This document shows positions 44,190 through 54,146 of a stretch of 61,050 bases of DNA, piece by piece (position 1 is the stretch's first letter; each line of letters opens with the position of its first letter). The position numbers and the translations under genes were made by a program. Under the pieces are notes generated by a model, which made no database searches, was not told the origin of the DNA, and saw nothing but the letters and a program-made list of their open reading frames with translations. This stretch comes from Lachnospiraceae bacterium (GTDB lineage: Bacteria; Bacillota; Clostridia; Lachnospirales; Lachnospiraceae), in NCBI GenBank assembly GCA_017440575.1, contig JAFSGY010000102.1:1-61050 (forward strand), in the 5' to 3' direction.

Positions 44190-45110
44190 ATGACACAGCC
44201 AAAGAGAAAAAAGACGAAAGCGGCAAGAAGAGAACATTCTAATAAGGCAGCATATGGCTTTCTTGCTCCTTATATCCTCTTGTTTACAACCTTTATTATT
44301 ATTCCGATGGTTGTAGCAATCGGATTATCCTTTACAAGCTATGATACCATTCAGATGCCTACCTTTAAGGGCATTCTGAATTACATAAACCTGTTAACAG
44401 CCGATGATATCTTCATGCAGAAGGTATTGCCGAATACCATTGTTTATGCGGTTATTGTAGGACCGGGCGGATATATCCTCTCCTTCCTTGTTGCATGGGC
44501 ATTGGCACAGCTAAGCTCTGTACCAAGAACGATATTAACGGTTATCTTCTATTCACCGAGTATGACAGGTGCAACTTCTATGACGGTATTATGGAAGATT
44601 ATCTTTTCCGGTGATCAGATGGGGTACTTAAACAGCTGGCTGATGAAGCTGGGGGTTATTGATGCTCCGATTATCTGGCTGGTAGATTCCAGATACTTGC
44701 TTCCAATTATTATTATCGTTGCATTATGGTCTAGTATGGGTGTTGGCTTTCTTGCCATGCTTGCAGGTATTTTAAATGCAGATGAAGAGATTTATGAAGC
44801 AGCAGCGATTGACGGTGTAAAGAACCGTTTTCAGGAAATGATTTACATTACCATTCCAACCATGAAGCCACAGATGCTCTTTGGTGCGGTTATGGCAATC
44901 GTAGGTGCATTTCAGAATGGTGCGATTGGTGTACAGCTTTCAGGAACCAATCCAACTCCGGGATATGCGGGTCAGTTGATTGTAAACCATATCGAAGACT
45001 ACGGTTTCTTGCGATATGAGATGGGGTACGCAGCTGCCGTTTCCGTAGTATTATTGTTAATGGTATTTGCATTTTCCAAGTTCTTTGGAAAGATGTTCAA
45101 GGAAGATTAG
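44190..45110 (+). CDS. ABC transporter permease (MalF-like), pair 1
   Basis: 306 residues with a basic N-terminus and about six membrane helices. The EAA loop is [19 protein letters not shown]. It forms the channel with the next permease for the large binding protein. A GGAGG site precedes the ATG, and only 2 bases separate it from the previous stop. Confidence 0.92.
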   Translation: MTQPKRKKTKAARREHSNKAAYGFLAPYILLFTTFIIIPMVVAIGLSFTSYDTIQMPTFKGILNYINLLTADDIFMQKVLPNTIVYAVIVGPGGYILSFLVAWALAQLSSVPRTILTVIFYSPSMTGATSMTVLWKIIFSGDQMGYLNSWLMKLGVIDAPIIWLVDSRYLLPIIIIVALWSSMGVGFLAMLAGILNADEEIYEAAAIDGVKNRFQEMIYITIPTMKPQMLFGAVMAIVGAFQNGAIGVQLSGTNPTPGYAGQLIVNHIEDYGFLRYEMGYAAAVSVVLLLMVFAFSKFFGKMFKED

Positions 45111-45123
45111 GAGGTGGCAGAGA

Positions 45124-45996
45124 ATGGCCGGTTATAAGGGCAGTAATATTAACCCTAAGAAATTTGAAGTCGGACAGATTAAGATTTTATTAATCCTTTT
45201 GCCACTTGCGGTTTTTATGGGAATACCGATTGTATTTATTGTATGTCACGCATTTAAGCCAATGGATGAGCTGTTTGCTTTTCCACCACAGATTTTGGTA
45301 CATAAGCCGACACTGGATAATTTTTCCAAGCTGTTAAAGGCTTCTGCAAACAGTAATATTCCGATGAGCCGTTATGTTTTTAACAGTATTGTAGTAACAG
45401 GTTCGGTTGTATTATTATCCATTATCTTTTCTACTATGGCAGGCTTTGCATTATCCAAGCTTCGCTTTAAGGGAAAATATGCACTGTTGGAAATTAATAA
45501 TACAGCGTTAATGTTTGTTTCTGTAGCAGTTATGATTCCGAGATACTTAGTAATTGATATTCTTGGAATTAAGGATACATATCTGGCACATATCCTGCCG
45601 CTTCTTGCAATGCCGGTTGGTCTGTTCTTGGTAAAGCAGTTTATCGACCAGATACCGGATGCGCTTTTGGATGCAGCATACATGGATGGTGCTTCGGATT
45701 TTAAGATTTATCGTTCCATTATCCTGCCACTGGTTAAGCCGGCAGTCGCAACAACAGCGATTCTTGCTTTTCAGGCAGCATGGACGAATGTAGAGAGCTC
45801 CAATCTCTATATCAATGACGAGAGTATGAAGACGTTAGCATTTTATCTGAATACACTCGCAAATACCAATAATAATGTAGCAGGTCAGGGTATTCTGGCG
45901 GCAGGCTTGCTGATTCAGTTCATACCAAACCTCGCAATCTTCTTAATCTTAAGAAAGAGCTTTATGAATACGATGGCTCATTCCGGTATCAAATAA
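45124..45996 (+). CDS. ABC transporter permease (MalG-like), pair 1
   Basis: 290 residues from ATG 45124, set by AGGAGGTGG at 45109-45117; a longer frame from 45067 starts inside the preceding gene. About six helices and an EAA loop (ALLDAAYMDGASDFKIYRSI). Partner of the preceding permease. No ATPase is encoded in the cluster. Confidence 0.92.
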   Translation: MAGYKGSNINPKKFEVGQIKILLILLPLAVFMGIPIVFIVCHAFKPMDELFAFPPQILVHKPTLDNFSKLLKASANSNIPMSRYVFNSIVVTGSVVLLSIIFSTMAGFALSKLRFKGKYALLEINNTALMFVSVAVMIPRYLVIDILGIKDTYLAHILPLLAMPVGLFLVKQFIDQIPDALLDAAYMDGASDFKIYRSIILPLVKPAVATTAILAFQAAWTNVESSNLYINDESMKTLAFYLNTLANTNNNVAGQGILAAGLLIQFIPNLAIFLILRKSFMNTMAHSGIK

Positions 45997-46018
45997 AAGA
46001 AGGAGTTAGTAGATCATT

Positions 46019-48061
46019 ATGAAAAAGAAAATAAAAAACATTCTGCTGCGCTCCTGTGCTTTGCTTTTATGCTTTATGATGATGGCAGGAATGACAGCAT
46101 CAGCAGACACACCATATAAGACCTATACTGTAGATGGTTACGGTTATGTATTGGAAACACAGTCTGCATACAATCCTCTTGCAGCGATTACCAAGGTTGG
46201 AGAGACATCCTTTGTCACTCCGGTCGATATGGCAATCAGCAAGGAAGGTAATCTCTATATTGCAGATGCCGGTGCTCATGTGATACTGGTAAGCAATCTA
46301 GAGGGTGAGCAGGTAGGAATCATCGGTGAAGGTATCTTACAGACACCAACAGGTGTATATGTTGCCGAGGATGGTACTGTGTATGTAGCAGACAAGGATG
46401 CTAAGAAGGTATTCGTTTTTGATAAGGCTGGTAACTTAACAGCTGAATATGGCAAGCCAAACTCACCAATTTATGGTAATGAGATGGATTTTAAGCCAAC
46501 CAAGGTAGTAGCAAATAAAACAGGTACGATGTATGTAATCTGTGAAGGTAATATGAATGGTATCGTTCAGTTAAGTCCGGTTGAGGGTGGTTCTTTCCTT
46601 GGATATTTCGGAACGAACTACACTTCATTAAGTCCATTCCAAATGTTACAAAGAATTATTCTGACAGATGCGCAGAGAGCACAGATGTTAAGTAATATTC
46701 CGTCAACACCGACTAATTTACATATTGATGAGACAGGACTGATCTATACCGTTACTCAGGGTGATCAGGACATGAGCTTGAAGAAGCTTAACATCGCAGG
46801 ACGTAACTTATTAGATTCTGATCCATACTGGGCAGACCTTCCGGCTGCTGTTACAACAGGTAATTATAAGAATATTTTAGTAGCAGATTCTGATGGATAT
46901 ATTTATGAATATAACGAAGAAGGCGAGTTACTCTTCATGTTCGGTGGACGTGATGATGGTCGTCAGAGAATCGGTCTTTGTAATAAGGTAGAAGCAATTG
47001 CGGTTGATGATGCGGATAGAATCTACTTGCTTGACTCTGATAAGAAGCAGATTCATGTGTTTGAGCCAACAGAGTTCACAAATCTTTTACATGAGTCCTT
47101 ATATTTGTTCTCAAAGGGACAGTATACGGCAAGTAAAGAGCCATTAAGCAAGGTATTGCAGATGAACAGTATGTTTGACTATGCAAACCAGGCAATGGGG
47201 CATGCATACTTGCAGGAAGAGAATTACGAAGAAGCACTTAGATATTTTAGACTTGCCAAATCCTTTGATGGCTATTCCGATGCCTTCTGGGAGGTTAGAA
47301 ATATCTGGATTCGAAGCTATATGGGTTATGCGATATTAGGTATTATTCTGCTGGTTCTTGCATGGAAGGGTGCAAAATACTTATGGGTGAAGAAGTATGG
47401 TGAGACAGAGAAGGTTGACTTAGTACATAGAACAGACCTTGCGGCTCAGCTTCGTTACAGCCTTTACTTTATGAGACATCCAATGGATGGCTGTTATGGA
47501 GTAAAGAGAGAAGGAAAGGCATCCTGGGCTTGTGCAAATATCTTACTGACTGCATTTATCCTGATTTCGATTATTGAGAAGTATTTTAGCGGCTTCCTTG
47601 TAAAGAATGTAAGAGAAGGTCGTTATGATATCCTTACGGATATTGGTTCGGTACTGATTGTATTTATCGGTCTGACCTTATGTAATTATCTGGTTGTTAC
47701 GATTAATGAAGGTGAGGGCTTTTTAAAGGAGCTGTACTGTGCATATGCATACTGTCTGACACCATTTATCGTAATCAAGCCATTTGTAGTAATCATTAGT
47801 AATGTATTAACCTTTAATGAGGTATTCCTCATTACCTTTGCAAACATCATTGTGTGGGTATGGGTGTTAATTCTTCTGCTTTTGGCATTAAAGGAGATTA
47901 ACAACTTTAATGTAAAGGAAACAGCAAAGGCATTAGGTATTACGGCATTTACCGTATTAATTTTGTCCTTACTTGTATGTGTAATCTATGTATTATTCTC
48001 ACAGGTAATCGACTTCGTAGTAACAGTAGTACGAGAGGTGGTGTATCGAATTGGAAACTAA
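46019..48061 (+). CDS. NHL-repeat / TPR / Yip1-domain membrane protein
   Basis: 680 residues. Signal peptide (to about ASA at 29), then a beta-propeller of NHL-like repeats (about 60-350: KEGNLYIADAGAHVILVSN, EDGTVYVADKDAKKVFVFD). TPR-like helices follow (355-425: ALRYFRLAKSFDGYSDAFWE), one membrane helix (about 438-458) and a Yip1-type domain with about five helices (490-675). The propeller would face outside. It lies between two permease pairs and overlaps the next gene by 11 bases. Proteins of this layout recur beside such permeases in Firmicutes, but the function is unknown; a scaffold or energy-independent gating role is speculation. Confidence 0.85.
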   Translation: MKKKIKNILLRSCALLLCFMMMAGMTASADTPYKTYTVDGYGYVLETQSAYNPLAAITKVGETSFVTPVDMAISKEGNLYIADAGAHVILVSNLEGEQVGIIGEGILQTPTGVYVAEDGTVYVADKDAKKVFVFDKAGNLTAEYGKPNSPIYGNEMDFKPTKVVANKTGTMYVICEGNMNGIVQLSPVEGGSFLGYFGTNYTSLSPFQMLQRIILTDAQRAQMLSNIPSTPTNLHIDETGLIYTVTQGDQDMSLKKLNIAGRNLLDSDPYWADLPAAVTTGNYKNILVADSDGYIYEYNEEGELLFMFGGRDDGRQRIGLCNKVEAIAVDDADRIYLLDSDKKQIHVFEPTEFTNLLHESLYLFSKGQYTASKEPLSKVLQMNSMFDYANQAMGHAYLQEENYEEALRYFRLAKSFDGYSDAFWEVRNIWIRSYMGYAILGIILLVLAWKGAKYLWVKKYGETEKVDLVHRTDLAAQLRYSLYFMRHPMDGCYGVKREGKASWACANILLTAFILISIIEKYFSGFLVKNVREGRYDILTDIGSVLIVFIGLTLCNYLVVTINEGEGFLKELYCAYAYCLTPFIVIKPFVVIISNVLTFNEVFLITFANIIVWVWVLILLLLALKEINNFNVKETAKALGITAFTVLILSLLVCVIYVLFSQVIDFVVTVVREVVYRIGN

Positions 48062-50345
48062 GAAAAAAGCTGTAAAAAAGAAAATTATTACCGTTGTTGT
48101 TATTCTGGTACTCATTCTTGCAGCGGCTTTGTGTTATTATCTGGTTACCAATTCCGGTAAAAAAGACAGTCTGGAATTCAGTCAGATTCAGCAGACTGTA
48201 ACAGAACCGTCAGCTGCCTTAAGTGAGGCAAAGGTAGACAATTCTAAAACCTTAAATGGTCATACTCTGGTTGCAGAGAATGATTTATATGAATTATATC
48301 TGTATGAGCCGGCTCTTTCTATTATTGTTCGTAATAAGAATACAGGAGCAATGATGGAGTCCACTGTACGTGACGAAGAAAAGCTGATAAATGTAAATGA
48401 TACATGGAAGGGCTTTTTGCAGTCAGGTATCGTGGTAGAGCTTCAGGAAGAAACTAATACCATGCAGAAGAAAATCGGTATTGAAACAAGTGGAGCAGCG
48501 GTTGCTGTTGAGTTGATTCCGGGCGGTTTCCATGCAAAGGTTGATTATACTGCTCAGGAATTCGGTTTTGAGGTAGAAGTAAAGCTCTATGATGATGGAA
48601 GTATTACAGCATATATTCCTGAAAGCTCTATTTATGAGAATGCAGAGAATAAGAAAATCGGTAATATTTATCTCTTCCCTCTTCTTGGTAATACCAGACT
48701 TGGTGAAGTAGATGGTTATATGTTTGTACCGGATGGAAATGGAGCATTGATTTATCTGGATGATAAGGAAGGACGTTTTGATTCCGGTTATGTACAGAAG
48801 GTATACAGTAGTGATGTTGGTGTAGGTGAGTCTTATGTATTATCCTTATTATGGGAGCAATATGAGACACATAATGAGGCAGAAAGAGTTCTTGCACCGG
48901 TGTTTGGTATGGTACATACACAGAATAACTTAGGTTATCTTGCTGTTATTGAAAGTGGTGAAGAAGAGGCATCTATTTACGCAACACCAAACGGAGCTTA
49001 TTCTGAATATAACTGGGTAACAGCATCCTTTAGAAAGTGCGCAACCTATATCCAGCCGACATCGAATTCTGGTGGTTCTGTTACAAAGGTAACGGATAGA
49101 ATCGGATATGATATCAAGATTCGCTATCTCTTTGTAGAAGGTGAAGAGGCAGATTATGCAGGACTTGCTAAAAGATACCGTGAGTATTTAATGGAAAAGG
49201 GCGAACTGACACAGAAAGAGGATGAGTTCCAGGTAAGACTTGATTTCTTAGGAATGGACGTAGAGAATTGGATGATGTGGAAAAAGGCAGTGCCTGTAAC
49301 GACCGTTGAAAATATCCGTGAAATCTATGCAGACCTGAAAACAGAAGGTGTGACAGATATCTTAAGTCAGTATAAGGGCTGGCAGGATGGCGGTGTACAG
49401 AGCCTTCCAGTGTTATCTCTTGATGTAGACAGTAGCATTGGCGGTAAGAAGGAATTATTAAAGTTAATGGATGAGAGTAAGGAGCAGGGTATTGATTTTT
49501 ATCTTTATACCGATGCGGTTCGTGCTAATCCGGAAACAGGAAATACGACATTTGATACCGTGAAAAAGATGGATAAGCGTCTTTATGAGGAAGAAAATTA
49601 CAAGGCAGTGTATAATACCTTCGTATATTGGACTCCGACAAAGAGCTATGAGAATCTGTTAAAGCTGGAAAAGAGCTTACAGAAGAATGATGTGAATAAT
49701 CTGGCATTGTCTAATATCGGTAATACGTTATTTACCTATACGTTAGGCGATAACATGCAGACTAGATCGGTTTCCAAATATCTGTATGAGCAGACGTTAA
49801 ATGAACTGTCAACGGATATGAATCTCTTGCTAGAGGCTCCGGCAGCATGCTATTGGCGTTATTCCAAGGCTCTAACAGATATGCCGGTTGATGATTCTGA
49901 TTATATCTATACAGACCAGAGTGTACCATTCCTTTCCATTGCATTAAAGGGTATGATGCCAATGTACGGTGACTATGTGAACTTTGAGGCAAATGAAAGA
50001 GAATATTTCTTAAAGCTGGTAGAGACAGGTATTTATCCTTCCTTCTATCTGACTTATGAGAATCCATCGGAATTGATTTATACGAATTCCAGTGATGTGT
50101 ATTCTTCTGAATATACGGTTTATAAAGAACAGATTATCAGCTATTATAATGAGCTGAAAACAGTAAACGAAGCAATTAATGGAAGCTTTATTACTGCACA
50201 TGATATAATGGAAAATGGCTTAACCGTCGTAACTTATGACAATGGTATTACCATTTATATCAATTACAGCGAGTCAGACATAACAGCAGACGGTGTAACC
50301 GTTCCTGCACTGGGATATCAGATTGTGGCAGGAGGTGTACAATGA
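48051..50345 (+). CDS. DUF5696 membrane-anchored protein (glycosidase-like barrel)
   Basis: 764 residues from TTG 48051, which overlaps the previous stop and follows GAGAGGTGG. One N-terminal membrane helix (IITVVVILVLILAAALCYYLV) anchors a large extracellular part. The first half is beta-rich; the second (about 390-740) resembles a TIM-barrel glycosidase, with YKGWQDGG, FYLYTDAVRANPETGN and YPSFYLTYENP. I recognise it as DUF5696; no activity is established. Acidic residues in the barrel could be catalytic. Translational coupling to the Yip1 protein and the following permease (ATGA overlap) suggests one complex. Confidence 0.8.
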   Translation: METKKKAVKKKIITVVVILVLILAAALCYYLVTNSGKKDSLEFSQIQQTVTEPSAALSEAKVDNSKTLNGHTLVAENDLYELYLYEPALSIIVRNKNTGAMMESTVRDEEKLINVNDTWKGFLQSGIVVELQEETNTMQKKIGIETSGAAVAVELIPGGFHAKVDYTAQEFGFEVEVKLYDDGSITAYIPESSIYENAENKKIGNIYLFPLLGNTRLGEVDGYMFVPDGNGALIYLDDKEGRFDSGYVQKVYSSDVGVGESYVLSLLWEQYETHNEAERVLAPVFGMVHTQNNLGYLAVIESGEEEASIYATPNGAYSEYNWVTASFRKCATYIQPTSNSGGSVTKVTDRIGYDIKIRYLFVEGEEADYAGLAKRYREYLMEKGELTQKEDEFQVRLDFLGMDVENWMMWKKAVPVTTVENIREIYADLKTEGVTDILSQYKGWQDGGVQSLPVLSLDVDSSIGGKKELLKLMDESKEQGIDFYLYTDAVRANPETGNTTFDTVKKMDKRLYEEENYKAVYNTFVYWTPTKSYENLLKLEKSLQKNDVNNLALSNIGNTLFTYTLGDNMQTRSVSKYLYEQTLNELSTDMNLLLEAPAACYWRYSKALTDMPVDDSDYIYTDQSVPFLSIALKGMMPMYGDYVNFEANEREYFLKLVETGIYPSFYLTYENPSELIYTNSSDVYSSEYTVYKEQIISYYNELKTVNEAINGSFITAHDIMENGLTVVTYDNGITIYINYSESDITADGVTVPALGYQIVAGGVQ

Positions 50346-51361
50346 AAAAGAATAGAGTAGTAAAGCCCGGACAGTTGGAACGCCGGGAAAACAGAGTCGG
50401 ATATCTTTTCGTTCTGCCATGGCTGATAGGATTTGTAGCTTTGGTTGCATGGCCTATGGTTCAGTCCTTCCAGTTCTCGCTGAATAAGATTAAGCTCTTG
50501 CCACAGGGTATGGCAAAGCTCTATGTCGGATTTGAGAATTATAGTCAGATATTCTTAACAGACCCTGACTTTATCTTGGGACTGGAAACTTATCTGATGG
50601 AAACCTTGATTGCCGTACCGGTAATCGTAGCATTTGCATTAATTATTTCGATGCTTTTGAATCAGAAAATCGTATGCAGAGGATTTTTCCGTATGATTTT
50701 CTTCCTGCCGATTATTATCGCAAGTGGTCCTGTTATGCAGCAGCTTGCCGATCAGGAGGCAGCCAGCATTCCGATGATGAATGTAACCATGATTCAGCAG
50801 TTGTTAGACGAGTATCTGCCACAGGTGCTGGCAATGAGTATCACAAGTGTATTCAATAACATGATTACATTACTGTGGTATTCCGGTGTACAGATTTTAA
50901 TCTTTCTTGCAGCTTTGCAGAAGATTGATACTTCACTTTATGAGGCAGCCAAGATGGACGGTGGTTCTGCGTGGGAGTGCTTCTGGAAGATTACACTTCC
51001 TACGATCAAGCCAATGATTCTGTTGAATGTAATCTATACGATTATTACCATGTCAAACAATGAGCAGAATGAGTTAATCGTTTTAATCTATGATACGATG
51101 CTATCTGCGACAGGTGGTTATGGATATGCTTCCGCAATGGCATGGTTGTATTCGATTATTGAAGCAGCCATTGTAATCTTCTTTGCGGTATTGATTGCAG
51201 GCCGTAAGGATGTATATGAGCGAAGGGCAAAGAAGTACAGACGTGAATTAAAGAAAGAGAAGCGTCTGGAAAAGAAGATTAGAAAGAGAGGTGAACGCCA
51301 TGAACGACGCTATGCACGCTACAAGCAAAAGCAAAGCAAAAAGGGAACAACTAAAATATAA
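50342..51361 (+). CDS. ABC transporter permease (MalF-like), pair 2
   Basis: 339 residues, about six membrane helices, EAA loop SLYEAAKMDGGSAWECFWKI. The C-terminal tail is strongly basic (KKYRRELKKEKRLEKKIRKRG). ATG overlaps the stop of the DUF5696 gene. The 3' end overlaps the next permease gene by 62 bases, which is long for a sugar ABC operon. Confidence 0.92.
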   Translation: MKKNRVVKPGQLERRENRVGYLFVLPWLIGFVALVAWPMVQSFQFSLNKIKLLPQGMAKLYVGFENYSQIFLTDPDFILGLETYLMETLIAVPVIVAFALIISMLLNQKIVCRGFFRMIFFLPIIIASGPVMQQLADQEAASIPMMNVTMIQQLLDEYLPQVLAMSITSVFNNMITLLWYSGVQILIFLAALQKIDTSLYEAAKMDGGSAWECFWKITLPTIKPMILLNVIYTIITMSNNEQNELIVLIYDTMLSATGGYGYASAMAWLYSIIEAAIVIFFAVLIAGRKDVYERRAKKYRRELKKEKRLEKKIRKRGERHERRYARYKQKQSKKGTTKI

Positions 51362-52292
51362 GTTTAAGAAGTTCATTTTTGGTTCTAAGGACACAGAGGG
51401 TGCAGGTAAGCTTGCGTTAGTATATTTGTTGTTAATAAGTATTGGCTTCATCTACCTTTATCCTGTATTATATATGGTAAGTAAGAGCTTCATGAATCTG
51501 AATGATTTACTGGATACTTCCATTAACTGGATTCCGAGTCAGCTTTATATGGAGAACTATAAGCAGGCATTTAAGTCTATGGACTTTTGGAAGACCTTTA
51601 AGGATTCGATTTTAATAGCAGGAATTCCGACTTTAATTAATGTAGTGATATGCTCTATTGTAGGCTATGGCTTTGCAAGATATGAGTTTAAGGGTAAGAA
51701 GCTTATGCTTGGATTGTTAATCTTTTCCTTTATCTTACCACCACAGGCAACGATGATGCCGACCTATGTATTTTATACGGATATCGGACTTATTAATTCC
51801 TTAAAAGCATTTGTGGTTCCGGCATTATTTGGACAGGGATTAAAGGCACAGATTTTTATCCTGATCTTCTATAACTTCTTCCGTCAGGTGCCAAAGGTAC
51901 TGATTGAAGCGGCTAAGATTGATGGAGCAGGACACTTTAAAGCATTTATGAGAATTGCACTGCCGTCGGCAGCACCTGCGATTTTGGTAGTATTCTTATT
52001 CTCTATTGTATGGTACTGGAATGAAGCATATTTGACACAGCTTTATGTTGTTGGTGCATTTGCAAGTAAGACAGATACCTATCATTGGAGCTCGTTGATT
52101 GTATCGCTGAAGAACTTTGAGAACAGCTACAATACAGCAAGAAGTGTTCCGGGAAGTGGTATGGTAGATATTAATGAATCTATTAAAATGGCTGGTACAA
52201 TGCTTAGTATTCTTCCACTTTTGATTATGTATCTGGTATTGCAGAAGCAGTTCGTTGAAAGTGTTGATAGAACAGGTATTACAGGGGAATAG
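51300..52292 (+). CDS. ABC transporter permease (MalG-like), pair 2
   Basis: 330 residues from ATG 51300. AGAGGTG at 51286-51292 supports it; GTG 51291 overlaps that site. Six-helix permease with EAA loop VLIEAAKIDGAGHFKAFMRI. The beginning lies inside the preceding gene in another frame. With the upstream permease it would serve the binding lipoprotein at 52455. Confidence 0.9.
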   Translation: MNDAMHATSKSKAKREQLKYKFKKFIFGSKDTEGAGKLALVYLLLISIGFIYLYPVLYMVSKSFMNLNDLLDTSINWIPSQLYMENYKQAFKSMDFWKTFKDSILIAGIPTLINVVICSIVGYGFARYEFKGKKLMLGLLIFSFILPPQATMMPTYVFYTDIGLINSLKAFVVPALFGQGLKAQIFILIFYNFFRQVPKVLIEAAKIDGAGHFKAFMRIALPSAAPAILVVFLFSIVWYWNEAYLTQLYVVGAFASKTDTYHWSSLIVSLKNFENSYNTARSVPGSGMVDINESIKMAGTMLSILPLLIMYLVLQKQFVESVDRTGITGE

Positions 52293-52353
52293 AACATATC
52301 AGCAGAAAAACAAGCGACTCCGAAGGAGGCATTTGTTTTTAACTGATATGTTC
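52292..52353 (+). promoter_or_regulatory. Intercistronic hairpin after permease pair 2
   Basis: GAACATATCAG (52292-52302) pairs perfectly with CTGATATGTTC (52343-52353). A second internal pairing AAAAACAA / TTGTTTTT and a CTCC-GAA-GGAG tip extend it. It begins on the last base of the stop codon. Confidence 0.75.
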
Positions 52354-52357
52354 ACGA

Positions 52358-52405
52358 GAAAATTAATAGCACGAAGTGCGGATTTTGCGAAGCAAAATAA
52401 TTTTC
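52358..52405 (+). ncRNA. Three-way-junction RNA-like element upstream of binding protein
   Basis: GAAAATTA (52358-52365) pairs with TAATTTTC (52398-52405). It encloses two triloop hairpins, GCAC-GAA-GTGC (52369-52379) and TTTTGC-GAA-GCAAAA (52383-52397). With the adjoining hairpin it fills most of the gap before the binding-protein gene. May be a REP-like or mRNA-processing element; it is not a known riboswitch that I recognise. Confidence 0.5.
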
Positions 52406-52454
52406 GAGTATAGTTAATAAAAATTATATTATATATCCAAGGAGGAAACAAAAC

Positions 52455-54059
52455 ATGAAAAAGAAAATGGTAAGTATGGTGTTAACAGCTTCCATGGTTG
52501 CTGGAGTGCTAGCAGGATGTGGCGGCGCAGCAACAACAGACAACAGCGCAGCATCAGCTGACACAAGCGCAAAGACAGAGGCTTCTGCAACAGGAGATGC
52601 AGCTGCTTCTACAGATGCAACAGCAGAGTCAGCAGGACTTCCTGCCATGACAACAGATGAGATTACTTTAACTTACATGCATTTCGATAACGAACAGCTC
52701 GTAAATGCAGTAGCAGATGCTTTCATGGCTAAGTATCCTAACATCACAGTAGAAGCTCAGGCATTCTCTACCGATGGATACAATGATACATTACTGAACT
52801 TAGTTCAGTCTGGTCAGACTCCTGACTGTATGATGATTCTTGGTAACTGTGATTTCGCATTATCAAACGCTTTATTAGGCGATATGACACCATACTGGGA
52901 AGCAGATCCTGAGAACCAGAATATCCTTCCTTCTATCAACAATGCAAAGTTAGGATATTACGGAACAGACAAGAAGCTTGCAACTCCAATCAAGTTCTTC
53001 CCGGATGCTATTTATTGTGATTTGAACGTATTCGAGACATTAAATATCGAAGCTCCATCACCAAACTGGACATGGGATGAGATGATTGATTCCTTCAAGG
53101 CTGCTACAAATACAGATGCAGGTACATACGGCTTCAACCAGTTCCATTCCTTAGTAACCTACTATCCGGTAGCTCATGGCTCAGGATGTATCGGTGAGTT
53201 TGGATGGAATGGCGAAGGCTATAACATGGAACAGTGGGCTGCTGGTGTAAATCAGTGGGCTGAGCTTGTAAACGGTAATTATCATGCACCATACGGAGAT
53301 ACCGATGCGATGGAAGCATGGACAGGCGACAGATTAATGTGGGCTGCTTATACAGGAAAGCTTGGATTCCAGCTGGATGCATGGTGGACATATTTGAACC
53401 TTTTTGATACACCAGACTACAGAAACCGTGGTATGGAATGGGTACCTTATACAACACCTGTAAGTGAAGAAGGCTATGTATTCGGTGTACTTGACTTCGG
53501 TGGAATCTCTTCTGCTACACAGTATCCTAGAGAAGCTTACGAGCTCTTAAAGTGGATGGGTTGGGGTGTAGAAGGCTGGCAGGCAAAGCTTGACGCTTAT
53601 CAGGACGTTGAGACATATGCAGACCTTCCACTTTACAGACAGGCTATGCCATGTCCTATCACTATGGATGAAGAAATCTGGAAAGAGTTCCAGGAATCCT
53701 TCTATCCAACAGCTAACACAAGAACTTACCAGTCTGTAAATGACCCTGTAAATGGAGAAGCTCTTGTAACAGCAGATGAAGATACTAAGTATGGTAAGTA
53801 TTTCGATGCATTCTTTACAAACTGTAAGAATCCGGTTCCATTCGGTGATTGCCAGATTCCAGGATTCTCAAGCTTCTTAAGCACTTCTTACTTCGCAGTA
53901 GGCGATACATTAGGTGTTGAGGATCAGGTTCGTTTAGAAGGTAAGAACGCAAATGACTTCGTAGCTGAGCTTGTACAGAAGGGTAATGAAGCAAACCAGG
54001 CTGCACTTGCTGCTGCTAAGGAAGCATATGCAATGATTGGTGTTGAATTAAACTACTAA
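52455..54059 (+). CDS. ABC transporter sugar-binding lipoprotein, pair 2
   Basis: 534 residues. Lipoprotein signal (MVAGVLAGC lipobox) and an Ala/Thr/Ser-rich linker to about 60 precede a family 1 solute-binding domain (ITLTYMHFDNEQLVNAVADA, WTWDEMIDSFKAATN). Strong codon bias, like the mannan binding protein, suggests high expression. Separated from its permeases by a structured gap that may raise its relative level. Arabino-oligosaccharide binding is inferred from neighbours. Confidence 0.9.
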   Translation: MKKKMVSMVLTASMVAGVLAGCGGAATTDNSAASADTSAKTEASATGDAAASTDATAESAGLPAMTTDEITLTYMHFDNEQLVNAVADAFMAKYPNITVEAQAFSTDGYNDTLLNLVQSGQTPDCMMILGNCDFALSNALLGDMTPYWEADPENQNILPSINNAKLGYYGTDKKLATPIKFFPDAIYCDLNVFETLNIEAPSPNWTWDEMIDSFKAATNTDAGTYGFNQFHSLVTYYPVAHGSGCIGEFGWNGEGYNMEQWAAGVNQWAELVNGNYHAPYGDTDAMEAWTGDRLMWAAYTGKLGFQLDAWWTYLNLFDTPDYRNRGMEWVPYTTPVSEEGYVFGVLDFGGISSATQYPREAYELLKWMGWGVEGWQAKLDAYQDVETYADLPLYRQAMPCPITMDEEIWKEFQESFYPTANTRTYQSVNDPVNGEALVTADEDTKYGKYFDAFFTNCKNPVPFGDCQIPGFSSFLSTSYFAVGDTLGVEDQVRLEGKNANDFVAELVQKGNEANQAALAAAKEAYAMIGVELNY

Positions 54060-54081
54060 TTTCATATTCATATAATAACAC

Positions 54082-54115
54082 GAAAGGGGCGCTAGTAATA
54101 ACGCTCCTTTCTATT
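54082..54115 (+). terminator. Terminator after binding-lipoprotein gene
   Basis: GAAAGGGGCG and ACGCTCCTTTC pair through a G-U tolerant stem, followed by TATTT. It lies 22 bases after the stop. Confidence 0.7.
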
Positions 54116-54146
54116 TGAACAATAAGAAAAGAGGAAGGACAATAAC

